A DNA stretch of 18,443 bases from F2B08 sp046260445 (GCA_046260445.1 JBHEPF010000055.1:1-18443); one strand, 5' to 3'; shown: positions 1-7,695, counted from the first letter of the stretch. Numbers and translations: made by a program. Notes: a model not told the origin generated them from the letters alone.

Positions 1-683
1 ACGAAGACGTGCACCGCGATGTCGTCGGGAAGCGAGACGCCGCTCGACTCCGGCTGGCCCTCGCGGGCCGCGATCACGCGAGATCCCTCGCGGCGCACCG
101 TTGCTCGGACACCGGGGGTGAGCCGGGCCGCGGTCAGGAGGGCCAGTGCCTCGGTGTCGACCTGGACCGGCTCACCGATCCGGCGGACGGTCACCACGAC
201 GGGATCATGGTCGGCAACGTCACTCATCGACACCATCCCGTCGAGGAAGCCCTCCCCCGGCTCCATCCCCAGCTCGTCCAGCCCGGGGATCGGGTTGCCG
301 TATGGAGACTCCTTGACGCCGTCGAGCATGAGGAGGATCTTGCGTTCGACCCGCTCGGAGATGACGTGCTCCCAGCGGCAGGCCTCCTCGTGGACGTACT
401 CCCACTCGAGGCCGATGACGTCGACGAGGAGCCGCTCCGCAAGGCGGTGCTTGCGCATGACCCGGACCGCGAGCGTGCGACCGTGGTCGGTCAGCTCCAG
501 GTGCCGGTCGCCGGCGACGACGAGGAGACCGTCGCGCTCCATCCGGGCCACGGTCTGCGACACGGTCGGGCCGGAGTGGCCGAGCCGCTCGGCGATCCGC
601 GCCCGGAGCGGCACGATGCCCTCTTCCTCCAGCTCATAGACCGTCCTCAAATACATCTCTGTGGTGTCGATGAGGTCTGTCAC
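1..683 (-). CDS. ideR: IdeR/DtxR-family iron-dependent transcriptional regulator (3' end cut by window edge)
   Basis: Metal-activated repressor that, in actinobacteria, binds Fe(II) and represses iron-uptake genes. Translating the minus strand gives a DtxR protein: N-terminal winged helix (about 1-73, with SGPTVSQTVARMERDGLL), dimerisation/metal domain (74-140) and a C-terminal SH3-like domain. With a GTG start at 683 the numbering equals DtxR: Met10, His79, Glu83, His98, Cys102, Glu105 and His106 are all present, so both metal sites look intact. GAGAGG at 692-697 lies 8 nt upstream of this GTG. The ATG at 689 would add two residues but sits only 2 nt from that motif. About 227 codons are visible against 226-230 in the family, so only a few C-terminal residues are missing. 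It is divergent from the photolyase gene. Confidence 0.93.
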   Translation of the reverse strand, partial: MTDLIDTTEMYLRTVYELEEEGIVPLRARIAERLGHSGPTVSQTVARMERDGLLVVAGDRHLELTDHGRTLAVRVMRKHRLAERLLVDVIGLEWEYVHEEACRWEHVISERVERKILLMLDGVKESPYGNPIPGLDELGMEPGEGFLDGMVSMSDVADHDPVVVTVRRIGEPVQVDTEALALLTAARLTPGVRATVRREGSRVIAAREGQPESSGVSLPDDIAVHVF

Positions 684-688
684 GTGCA

Positions 689-694
689 TAGCCT
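689..694 (+). promoter_or_regulatory. Candidate -10 element for leaderless photolyase mRNA
   Basis: TAGCCT fits the actinobacterial TANNNT -10 pattern. It is followed by exactly 7 nt and then the ATG at 702, which would put the transcription start on the start codon. No Shine-Dalgarno sequence precedes that ATG, which also favours a leaderless transcript. The hexamer overlaps the ideR start region on the other strand. I see no convincing -35. Confidence 0.4.
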
Positions 695-701
695 CTCATC
701 C

Positions 702-2075
702 ATGAAGACCTCTGTGGTGTGGCTGCGCCGCGACCTCCGCCTGGCCGACAACCCCGCTCTGCTCACTGCGGCGAGCGAGTCCGGCAAGGACGGGGTATGC
801 GTCGCTGTCGTCCTCGACTCCGCTCTCCTCGGGCGAAGCGACCGACGCGCCGCTCGCTATCTCGCCTCCCTCCGGATGCTCGACGCGGACCTGGGCGGCG
901 CCCTCACTGTGCTCCAGGGGCCACCGGAGCACGCGCTGCCGACGCTGGCCGAGGAGCTCGGCACCGATGCCGTGCACATCTCACGCGAGACCACGCCCTA
1001 TGGCCGCCGACGTGACGCCCGCGTCGAGACCGCGTTGGCCGACATGGGCGTGGATCTGCGGGCGACCGGCACGCCCTATGCGGTCGGGCCAGGGTCGGTC
1101 CTCACCGGCGGTGGCACGCCCTACAAGGTGTTCACGCCGTTCTCCCGGGCCTGGCGGGAGCACGGGTGGGCGCGTCCCGCCGAGCGGCCGGACGCACGCT
1201 GGCTGCGTGCCGACTCCGGCATCGCCCTGGCCGAGGGGGCCTTGCCACATGACACCGACGACGAGTCCGCGGGCGAGAGCGCCGCATACGAGCGGTGGCG
1301 GAGGTTCCTCGACGATGACCTGGCGGGCTACGACGCCGACCGCAACCGACCCGACCTCGACACGACGAGCCGGATGTCGATCCCGTTGAAGTACGGCGAG
1401 ATCCACCCGCGCACGATGCTGGCCGACCTGCTCGACCACGAGCTGTGGGGCAGCGACGACGTCGACCGCTTCGTCACCGAGCTGTGCTGGCGGGAGTTCT
1501 ACGCCGACGTCCTCTGGCACCGACCTGACTCGGCCTGGCAGGACTGGAGCGGCACTCTGCGCGGCTTGTCCTACGCCGACCCCGCAGACCCGGACGTCGC
1601 CGCCGACATCGAGGCCTGGACGCTGGGCCGGACCGGATTCCCCATCGTCGACGCCGGCATGCGCCAGCTCGCCACCGAGGGGTGGATGCACAACCGGGTC
1701 CGGATGATCACCGCGAGCTTCCTCGTCAAGGATCTGCACGTCTGGTGGCCGGTGGGGGCCCGCCACTTCCTCGAGCACCTGCGCGATGGCGACATCGCGA
1801 GCAACAACCATGGCTGGCAGTGGGTCGCCGGCACCGGCACGGACGCCTCGCCCTACTTCCGGGTGTTCAACCCGGTCACCCAGGGGGGGCGGTTCGACCC
1901 GACCGGCGAATATGTGCGCCGTTGGGTTCCCGAGCTCGGGCACCTGCGCGGCAAGTCGGCTCACGAGCCGTGGAAGGCAGGCGACGGCTACACCCACGGG
2001 TACCCGGAGCGGATCGTCGACCACGCCGTCGAGCGCGAGAAGGCTCTCTCCCGCTACGAGTCGGCCCGCGGTTGA
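702..2075 (+). CDS. phr: Deoxyribodipyrimidine photolyase (class I CPD photolyase family)
   Basis: Light-driven flavoenzyme that splits UV-induced cyclobutane pyrimidine dimers. The 457-residue protein begins MKTSVVWLRRDLRL, the usual start of the N-terminal Rossmann/antenna domain (about 1-130). The C-terminal FAD-binding helical domain follows, with ELCWREFYADVLW (260-272), GWMHNRVRMITASFLVKD (327-344), and NNHGWQW then TGTDASPYFRVFNP (368-391). The open frame extends upstream to position 9, but that part only reads the antisense of ideR, so ATG 702 is the start. The E. coli electron-transfer Trp residues 382 and 359 align with W372 and W349. The residue aligning with Trp306 appears to be D296. 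It converges on the BASS pseudogene with a 19-bp gap. CPD specificity is inferred from similarity; a 6-4 enzyme is less likely. Confidence 0.95.
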   Translation: MKTSVVWLRRDLRLADNPALLTAASESGKDGVCVAVVLDSALLGRSDRRAARYLASLRMLDADLGGALTVLQGPPEHALPTLAEELGTDAVHISRETTPYGRRRDARVETALADMGVDLRATGTPYAVGPGSVLTGGGTPYKVFTPFSRAWREHGWARPAERPDARWLRADSGIALAEGALPHDTDDESAGESAAYERWRRFLDDDLAGYDADRNRPDLDTTSRMSIPLKYGEIHPRTMLADLLDHELWGSDDVDRFVTELCWREFYADVLWHRPDSAWQDWSGTLRGLSYADPADPDVAADIEAWTLGRTGFPIVDAGMRQLATEGWMHNRVRMITASFLVKDLHVWWPVGARHFLEHLRDGDIASNNHGWQWVAGTGTDASPYFRVFNPVTQGGRFDPTGEYVRRWVPELGHLRGKSAHEPWKAGDGYTHGYPERIVDHAVEREKALSRYESARG

Positions 2076-2094
2076 GCCCTACCGGTCGGCCTGC

Positions 2095-2867
2095 TCAGGA
2101 CCGGACCGCGCGGGAGTCGTCGTCGAGGGTCTCGAGATCGCGGGTGCCCTTGCCGCGCGCGAAGAGGACGCCGAACGCGGCGGCGACGAAGAACATGACG
2201 ACCCCGTAGACCGCGGGCGGCACGGCCATCTCCGTGCTCTGCAGCACCGTGATCGCCATGGCGATGGCGAGGGTGGAGTTGTGGATCCCGATCTCGAAGC
2301 TGCTGGCGATGGCCTGGGCCTCGCCGAGCCCGAGGAGGCGCGGGACCGCATACCCGATCGTGAGGGACAGGGCACAGAAGAGCGTCGCGATGATCCCCAC
2401 CTCAGCGAGGTAGTCGAGGATGTTCTCCCGCTCGCCGAGGATGGCGCCGATGACGACGAGCACGAGGAGGAGGGCGGAGGCGATGCGCACCGGCTTGTCC
2501 ATCCGCGCCGCGAAGTCCGGCGCCTTGCCGCGCACGAGCATCCCGATCGCGACGGGCACCAGGACGATGGCGAAGACCTGGACGAGCTTGCCGGTCTGCA
2601 TCCCGACGCCGTTGTCCCCGTGGTCCCGCCCGGTGAGGCGGCCAGGATCATGAAGCCGACGGCCAGCAGGGGTGGCAGGTCGAAGAGGTGCACGAGGCCG
2701 AAGGCGATGAGCGGCAAGAGGATCACCTGGCAGCTCAGCGCCACGATAACGGCCTTCGGGGTCTCGGCGACCCGGCGGAAGTCACGCAGGGTGAGGAACA
2801 GTCCAAGCCCGAACATGATGACGGCGAGGGCGATGGGCAGTCCCACCGTGAGCAGCGCTGAGTCCAT
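2095..2867 (-). pseudogene. Bile acid:sodium symporter (BASS) family transporter, broken by internal deletion with frameshift
   Basis: BASS proteins are secondary transporters of about 10 membrane spans that carry organic acids with Na+. The N-terminal 83 residues, read from ATG 2867, are typical and end at the family motif ASPGGTT (codons ending at 2619). The rest of the family sequence (DNGVGMQTGKLVQVFAIVLV onward, with the conserved EIGIHNSTLAIA) continues in another frame from about 2616 to the stop at 2095. The segment normally between these motifs, by memory some 45 residues covering about one and a half membrane spans, is absent. The first frame instead reads into low-complexity Ser/Arg-rich sequence to a stop at 2079. 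A 168-residue fragment with its own ATG at 2601 could be made but lacks the N-terminal spans. An assembly error is possible. Confidence 0.82.
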
Positions 2868-2915
2868 GGCGGCTCATTGAACCAGCGCGACGGCCCTCGT
2901 GGCAGGCTAAGCGCC

Positions 2916-3671
2916 ATGGAGACTACGACGTCCGCGCGAACAGCTGTCGTCACCGGGGCCAGTAGTGGCATCGGTGCCGCCACCGCGAGGTCGCTGGCTG
3001 CGCAGGGGTTCCGGGTCGTCTGCGCCGCTCGCCGCGGCGAGCGGGTCGCCCTGCTCGCTGAGGAGATCGGCGGGGTCGCGGTGACCTGCGATGTGACGAG
3101 GGACGACGACGTCGCGGCTCTCGCTGACGCCGCCGGGCCCGTCGTCCACGTGCTCGTCAACAACGCCGGCGGCGCCCACGGCCTCGAGCCGGTGGCGGCG
3201 GCCGACCTCGACGCGTGGCAGACGATGTTCGACGTCAACGTCCTCGGGGTCGTGCGGGTGACGAAGGCGCTGCTCCCCGCGCTCGCGGCGGCCGGTGACG
3301 GGATCATCGTCAACGTCGGGTCGACGGCCGGGCGCATCGCCTACGAGGGCGGCGCCGGCTACACGGCGGCCAAGCACGGGCTGGCGGTTCTCACCGAGAC
3401 CCTCCGCCTCGAGCTCTTCGACCAACCGGTGCGGGTCACCGAGATCGCCCCCGGCATGGTCCGCACCGAGGGTTTCTCCCTCACCCGCTTCAAGGGCGAC
3501 CGGGACCGGGCCGACAGCGTCTATGCGGGGGTCGCCGACCCGCTCGTCGCCGAGGACGTCGCCGACGCGATCACCTGGATGGCGACCCGGCCCGCCCACG
3601 TCAACATCGATCTCCTCGTCATCAAGCCGCGGGCCCAGGCCGCGCAGCACAAGGTCGACCGGAAGGGCTGA
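2916..3671 (+). CDS. Short-chain dehydrogenase/reductase (YdfG-like SDR)
   Basis: NAD(P)-dependent oxidoreductase of the classical SDR family, 251 residues. Visible motifs are TGASSGIG (13-20) for the cofactor, NNAG (82-85), Asn108, catalytic Ser136, and YxxxK as Tyr149/Lys153. An Arg pair at 39-40 after the second strand suggests NADP(H). The C-terminal HVNIDLLVIKPRAQ resembles YdfG-type enzymes acting on 3-hydroxy acids and malonic semialdehyde. That substrate is an inference. ATG 2916 is preferred over the upstream in-frame TTG at 2877, because the extra residues precede the usual SDR start. It is divergent from the BASS remnant (48 bp between starts) and only 11 bp upstream of the transhydrogenase gene, so the two are probably co-transcribed. 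Confidence 0.9.
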   Translation: METTTSARTAVVTGASSGIGAATARSLAAQGFRVVCAARRGERVALLAEEIGGVAVTCDVTRDDDVAALADAAGPVVHVLVNNAGGAHGLEPVAAADLDAWQTMFDVNVLGVVRVTKALLPALAAAGDGIIVNVGSTAGRIAYEGGAGYTAAKHGLAVLTETLRLELFDQPVRVTEIAPGMVRTEGFSLTRFKGDRDRADSVYAGVADPLVAEDVADAITWMATRPAHVNIDLLVIKPRAQAAQHKVDRKG

Positions 3672-3682
3672 GCCAGTCCCCT

Positions 3683-4942
3683 ATGAGCGAGACCATCTTC
3701 ACGTATGCCGCACCGCGTCTGAAGTTCGGATCCGGCGCGAGCAGCGAGATCGCCTTCGAGGCTTCGGCCCTCGGCGCGCGACGGGTCCTCATCGTCACCG
3801 ACGACGGCGTCGCGGCCACCGGCCATCCCGCCCGCATCGCTGGGGAGCTCGAGGACGCAGGGTGTGAGACCGCCGTCTTCAGCGCGGTCCATGTCGAACC
3901 GACCGACGAGTCCATGCTCGTGGCCATCGGCTGGGCGCGCGAGCACGGCCCGTTCGACCTCATCGTCGCCGTTGGCGGCGGGTCGACGATCGACACGGCG
4001 AAGGCGGTCAACCTCCTCACGACCAACGACGGCGAGCTGGGCGACTACCTCAACCCCCCGGTGGGAGCGGGGCAGGCACCCGCACGGCCGCTGCTGCCCC
4101 TCATCGCCGTCCCGACGACGACGGGCACGGGCTCGGAGAGCACGACGATCTGTGTCCTCGACGTCCTCGCGCTCAAGGTCAAGACGGGGATCAGTCATCC
4201 CGCGCTGCGGCCCACGGTCGCGATCGTCGACCCGGACCTCACGATGACCCAGCCCCCCGGCGTCACCGCGGCGGCCGGTCTCGACATCCTCTGTCACGCC
4301 CTCGAGTCGTACACCGCTCGGCCGTACACCGCATACCCCCGCAAGCGACCGGAGCAGCGGGTGCCGTACTGCGGCGCGAACCCCATCGCGGATGTCTTCT
4401 GCGAGAAGGCGATCGGTCTGCTCGCCGGGTCGTTCCGCACGGCGTTCCGCGACGGCGACGACGTTCAGGCCCGGCAGGACATGGCCCTCGCGGCGACGCT
4501 GGCCGGCCTGGGCTTCGGCAACGCCGGGGTGCACATCCCGCACGCGAACGCCTATCCCATCGCCGGCAACGTCCGCGACTACCGGCCGGCCGGCTATCCG
4601 GGTGTTGAGCCGCTGGTGCCGCACGGGATGGCGGTGGCGCTCACCGCGCCTGCCGCGTTCGAGCTGACGTATGCGAGCGCCCCCGACCGCCATGACCGTC
4701 TCGCCGAGCTGCTGTCGGGTGGGCAGGCCCCGGATGGTCCCCGCGAGACGCTGCTGTCGACCTTGGTGCGTGAGCTCATGACCGACCTCGAGCTGCCGAC
4801 CCGGTTGGGCGACGTGGGCTATGACGCCGGCGACATCGGCACCCTCGTCGAGGGATCCCTGCGCCAGCAACGGCTGCTCGCGACGGCGCCACTCGATGTC
4901 GGGCCCGCGGAGCTGATGGGTGTCTTCCGCGCCTCGCTCTGA
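3683..4942 (+). CDS. Hydroxyacid-oxoacid transhydrogenase (iron-containing alcohol dehydrogenase family, ADHFE1-like)
   Basis: The 419-residue protein resembles human ADHFE1/HOT along its length. That enzyme oxidises 4-hydroxybutyrate to succinate semialdehyde while reducing 2-oxoglutarate to D-2-hydroxyglutarate, using tightly bound cofactor. Motifs seen: RVEPTD-like VHVEPTD (69-75), VAVGGGSTIDT (95-105), the PTTTGTGSE segment (144-152), GLDILCHALESYT (199-211), GFGNAGVHIPHANAYPI (277-293) and LVPHGMAVAL (311-320). Likely metal ligands are Asp201, His205, His284 or His287, and His314. Length matches the HOT group rather than generic 380-residue Fe-ADHs. It follows the SDR gene by 11 bp. The pair suggests metabolism of short hydroxy acids or semialdehydes. 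Exact substrates are inferred from family, not visible. Confidence 0.88.
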   Translation: MSETIFTYAAPRLKFGSGASSEIAFEASALGARRVLIVTDDGVAATGHPARIAGELEDAGCETAVFSAVHVEPTDESMLVAIGWAREHGPFDLIVAVGGGSTIDTAKAVNLLTTNDGELGDYLNPPVGAGQAPARPLLPLIAVPTTTGTGSESTTICVLDVLALKVKTGISHPALRPTVAIVDPDLTMTQPPGVTAAAGLDILCHALESYTARPYTAYPRKRPEQRVPYCGANPIADVFCEKAIGLLAGSFRTAFRDGDDVQARQDMALAATLAGLGFGNAGVHIPHANAYPIAGNVRDYRPAGYPGVEPLVPHGMAVALTAPAAFELTYASAPDRHDRLAELLSGGQAPDGPRETLLSTLVRELMTDLELPTRLGDVGYDAGDIGTLVEGSLRQQRLLATAPLDVGPAELMGVFRASL

Positions 4943-4951
4943 GGCCGACCG

Positions 4952-4965
4952 CTGAGTTGCCTCAG
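4952..4965. terminator. Small hairpin between convergent transhydrogenase and HNH genes
   Basis: CTGAG-TTGC-CTCAG forms a 5-bp stem with a 4-nt loop in the 37-bp gap between two convergent stops. An alternative pairing uses CTGAGG at 4939-4944 with CCTCAG at 4960-4965. There is no U-tract on either strand, so factor-independent termination is only a possibility. Confidence 0.3.
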
Positions 4966-4979
4966 AACAGGGAATCGGC

Positions 4980-6797
4980 TCAGAACGGGATGGTGGGGTC
5001 CGGGATGCGAGTGCGGGCGCTCGCGACGACCCCGTTCTCGGGGTCATGGACGTGGTCGCCGGTCGGCACCGGCACTCGGTCGTCGCCGTTGTCCGGCTCG
5101 GGGGGTGGCCCGATGGACGTGAAGGCCGGGTCGTGCACCCCGAGGCAGATGTCGGCCACCGTGGTCCGCATCGCCCCCGTGACCGCGTGGATCCACCACG
5201 TCACTGCGGTGTCCGGGTCGAGGAGGTAGCGCCATTCCTTCTGCTGCTTGGTCCGGTGATGGAAGCGGCAGAGCCCAGCGAGATTGGCACCGCTCGTGGC
5301 GCCGTTCCGGTCGAAGGAGGTCGCATGGTCGAGGTCGCATCCCGTCGCCGGCCGGGTGCACCCGAAGGCGCGGCACCGTCCGTCGCGGACCTGGATCATC
5401 CTCCGCATCGCCGTCGGTGGCCGGTAGCCCTCGTGGATGTGGGACACCAGCGTCCCCCGGGCGGAGTCGAGGATCGCGGTCGAGATCACCGTCCCCAGCT
5501 CGCACGTCAGCGCCTGCACGACGTCCGGTGGGATATATCCGAGACCGGGCAGGTGCACCCCTGACAGCCACCAGCGATGGGTGGACGGGCTCGTGCCCGC
5601 TGGCGCTGCCCCGCAGGAGCGGGAGCCGGACTGGGACGTGGGCTGGGGCTCGGGTCGAGGATGAGCAGCCCAGTCGGGCACCCGCAGCGGCGCGGATCCC
5701 GGTCCGCGGTAGCGACCATCGGCCTCTCCCGGGAGGTCCGCGCCGGCAGCGGCCGTGCGGCCACCCGGGCCCGGGTCCTCCGGGTCGGGCGCGGGGACAG
5801 GTGTCTCACCGGTCGCGGCATAGGCACTCGTGACGACCGGGACGCCGAGCGTGACGTGGGTGGTGACTGTGACGTCGCTGAGGAGCAGGTCGACGAACGC
5901 GTCGCACCGGGCCTGGTCGAGCGTCAGGCTGGGGTCAAGGACGATGTAGTCCTTGGCCAGGGTCGTTGCGGCCTCCCAGATGGCAGCGGCCTTCTCGGTC
6001 GGGACCCGGGCGGTGATCTCCGACAGGCCGGGGTCGCACTCCCACCGCTCGATCGCTCGCCTGGCTCGGTTCTTGCGAGCCGTGTCGGGGAGCAAGTCGG
6101 GCTTGATCCTGCCGAGCGCGTACCGCGTCAGCGCCTTCAGCCTCGTCGGGTCGCCCGTGGCCAGACGGTTCGACAACCAGGCATCGACCGCACGGATCGT
6201 CTCGTCATCGGCGCCGGCGTCACGCAGCACCTCCAGGGCGCACAGTGCCTGCCAGAGCTCGAGGTGACCGTCGGCGACGGCGGCGACAGTGTGCGGCATG
6301 ACCGAGGACAGGTCCGCCGACCGGGTCACCCTGGTGTCCGCCGTCCGTGCGGCGATGCGGAGCAGATGACCGACTGCGGGAGCGGCCCACTCGTCCACGA
6401 ACCCGCGAGCGCGGATCGATGTCGCGCCCCTCTCAGGATGACCCGCGTCGTCGTGGGTCTCGCGGCGGGCGTAGCCGGCGATCGAAGCGACCCCCACCGC
6501 CGAAGCCGCGCGCTCGAGCAGCGCTGCCGACTCGACCACCGCGGCGAGGTCATCCATGCCCACCCGCTGCTCCGCACCCGCATCGACCACCGTGGCGAAC
6601 AGCTCGCGCACCATCGCCCGCGCTCCGTCCAGAGCGGCGATGACGTCACCGACCGGGCCACCGAAGGGGTTGTCCGGCGCGAGGCCCCAGCGGCACTCGT
6701 CGTCCAACCCGAGCTCGTCGGCGGACGTGACGACCGGGTGCTCTACAGGCCTGGCACACGGCCAGGCCTCGGTCGGCCTCGTCGTCGATGTCGTCAT
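4980..6797 (-). CDS. DUF222 / HNH endonuclease (13E12-repeat family)
   Basis: A 605-residue protein with the actinobacterial DUF222-HNH layout: a helical DUF222 region (roughly 40-330), a Pro/Gly-rich linker (about 335-415), and a C-terminal HNH nuclease. In the nuclease, Cys475/Cys480 and Cys510/His513 look like structural metal ligands. Asp490-His491, Asn505 and His514 look like the HNH triad (CDLDHATSF ... NLAGLCRFHH). These families are multicopy in many actinomycetes; their cellular role is not settled, and mobility or DNA processing is often suggested. ATG 6797 is chosen because GAAGGA (6805-6810) lies 7 nt upstream. The coding part is GC-rich like its neighbours, while its promoter region is unusually AT-rich. 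It lies downstream of pdxH on the same strand but appears to have its own promoter. Confidence 0.88.
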   Translation of the reverse strand: MTTSTTRPTEAWPCARPVEHPVVTSADELGLDDECRWGLAPDNPFGGPVGDVIAALDGARAMVRELFATVVDAGAEQRVGMDDLAAVVESAALLERAASAVGVASIAGYARRETHDDAGHPERGATSIRARGFVDEWAAPAVGHLLRIAARTADTRVTRSADLSSVMPHTVAAVADGHLELWQALCALEVLRDAGADDETIRAVDAWLSNRLATGDPTRLKALTRYALGRIKPDLLPDTARKNRARRAIERWECDPGLSEITARVPTEKAAAIWEAATTLAKDYIVLDPSLTLDQARCDAFVDLLLSDVTVTTHVTLGVPVVTSAYAATGETPVPAPDPEDPGPGGRTAAAGADLPGEADGRYRGPGSAPLRVPDWAAHPRPEPQPTSQSGSRSCGAAPAGTSPSTHRWWLSGVHLPGLGYIPPDVVQALTCELGTVISTAILDSARGTLVSHIHEGYRPPTAMRRMIQVRDGRCRAFGCTRPATGCDLDHATSFDRNGATSGANLAGLCRFHHRTKQQKEWRYLLDPDTAVTWWIHAVTGAMRTTVADICLGVHDPAFTSIGPPPEPDNGDDRVPVPTGDHVHDPENGVVASARTRIPDPTIPF

Positions 6798-6865
6798 GTC
6801 CCGATCCTTCGTCTTCCACGTGCCGCCGGACGCCTGCCTTCTTCGCGCCCTCGATCTGATGTTCT

Positions 6866-6895
6866 ATTCTATCTCAGAAAGCACGAGCCTCACAA
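6866..6895 (-). promoter_or_regulatory. Promoter of the HNH endonuclease gene
   Basis: On the minus strand, TTGTGA (6890-6895) and TAGAAT (6866-6871) are separated by 18 bp, close to the -35/-10 consensus. Predicted transcription start is about 6859, giving a leader of about 60 nt that includes the GAAGGA ribosome site. The -35 lies inside a dyad, AGCCT-N4-AGGCT (6886-6899), a possible operator. Confidence 0.55.
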
Positions 6896-6910
6896 GGCTT
6901 CAAGTGCACC

Positions 6911-6937
6911 GAATATCACTCAACAACAACGATATTC
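6911..6937. repeat. AT-rich inverted repeat upstream of the HNH promoter
   Basis: GAATATC (6911-6917) and GATATTC (6931-6937) are perfect inverted copies with a 13-nt spacer. Half-sites are 20 bp apart centre to centre, about two helical turns. It sits about 16 bp upstream of the predicted -35 in the most AT-rich patch of the window. A regulator site is plausible; no known operator was recognised. Confidence 0.5.
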
Positions 6938-6957
6938 ACTGTATACGTGAGTCCCCA

Positions 6958-6970
6958 GCAGGCACCCTGC
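6958..6970 (-). terminator. GC hairpin downstream of pdxH
   Basis: GCAGG and CCTGC form a perfect 5-bp stem with a 3-nt loop, 36 nt past the pdxH stop. No U-tract follows, so it may only assist termination. It would separate pdxH transcription from the HNH promoter. The 208-bp gap 6798-7005 otherwise holds only the HNH promoter and the inverted repeat. Confidence 0.3.
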
Positions 6971-7005
6971 AACTCTGCCAGATCGCACTGACAGCACGCA
7001 CCGGC

Positions 7006-7695
7006 TCAGGGCTGGCGCCGGGTGACCGCCCACGAAGCGGCGTCGTCCAGGGTGCCGTCCCCGACTCGCGTGTAGACGATGCGGTCGTGCAGGCGGCTGC
7101 GGCGACCGGCCCAGAGCTCGACCTCGTGGGCGCGTACCCGCCAGCCACAGAAGTCCTCCGGCATGGGCACGGCGTCCTCGTCACTGCTCTCGGGGTAGCG
7201 CGCGGCCCACTCCTCGAACGACGTCTCGAGCGCCTCCCGGCTCTCGATCGGGTGTGACTGGAGCGAGGCGCATGCCGCGATCTGCGAGCCGTAGGGCCGC
7301 GTCCGCCAGTAGTCGAGGAGCTCGTCGGCGCCGATCGACTCGGCCACCCCCCGGAACCGGATCGCCCGGAACAGACCCGGCCAGGTGTACGCCAAGGCGA
7401 TGTGGGACGAGGCGGCGATCTCGGCCGCCTTCGTCGAGTGCAGCGACGAGACGAACCCCGGTCCCCGGTCGTCGAGGAAGCGCGCGAGGACGGTGCGCAC
7501 GTTCGGCACGCCGTCCACGTCGACCGTCGCCACGCTCACCGCCGTCGGTTCGGCGAAGCCCGGCGTCACCTCCGCAGCGGCGATCGCCTCCGCGACCCAG
7601 CTGCGGATCTGCTGCCAGGGGGTCGCTGCCACCGTCGCAGCGTCGATTCCCTCGCTGTTGTAGTCCGTCCGGGGGTATCCGCTGAGGTCGCTCAC
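7006..7695 (-). CDS. pdxH: Pyridoxamine 5'-phosphate oxidase
   Basis: FMN enzyme that oxidises pyridoxine/pyridoxamine 5'-phosphate to pyridoxal 5'-phosphate in the cytosol. The 229-residue protein (E. coli 218) matches PdxH throughout: TAVSVATVDVDGVPNVRTVL (51-70), the FMN-binding stretch ending SSLHSTKAAEI (83-93), TWPGLFRAIRFRGVAE (104-119), SRPxxSQI-like RTRPYGSQIAA (131-141), and C-terminal WRVRAHEVELW ... RLHDRIVYTR (185-210). It ends in TRRQP, where the family usually ends RLAP. The frame is open upstream to 7821, but GTG 7695 gives the normal N terminus; no strong ribosome site is seen. It is divergent from citA. The product PLP is the cofactor of the nearby serC enzyme. Confidence 0.93.
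   Translation of the reverse strand: MSDLSGYPRTDYNSEGIDAATVAATPWQQIRSWVAEAIAAAEVTPGFAEPTAVSVATVDVDGVPNVRTVLARFLDDRGPGFVSSLHSTKAAEIAASSHIALAYTWPGLFRAIRFRGVAESIGADELLDYWRTRPYGSQIAACASLQSHPIESREALETSFEEWAARYPESSDEDAVPMPEDFCGWRVRAHEVELWAGRRSRLHDRIVYTRVGDGTLDDAASWAVTRRQP

Noticed and set aside
9..701. N-terminal extension of the photolyase frame
   Set aside because: This part is antisense to the complete DtxR-type regulator, and the photolyase family begins at ATG 702.
2095..2867. Programmed frameshift in the BASS gene instead of a pseudogene
   Set aside because: No slippery heptamer is evident, and a frameshift alone would not restore the missing membrane segment.
3521..5047. 508-codon minus-strand frame over the transhydrogenase gene
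   Set aside because: Antisense to a clear Fe-ADH family gene and without recognisable domains.
4980..6797. Mobile element or intron carrying the HNH gene
   Set aside because: No terminal repeats, target duplications, transposase or intron features were seen around it; the family is usually a stand-alone gene.
5577..6950. 457-codon plus-strand frame over the HNH gene
   Set aside because: Opposite strand of the DUF222/HNH protein, whose motifs and ribosome site are clear.
6798..7005. LexA/SOS box upstream of the HNH endonuclease
   Set aside because: No GAAC-N4-GTTC-like site was found; the palindrome there is GAATATC/GATATTC.
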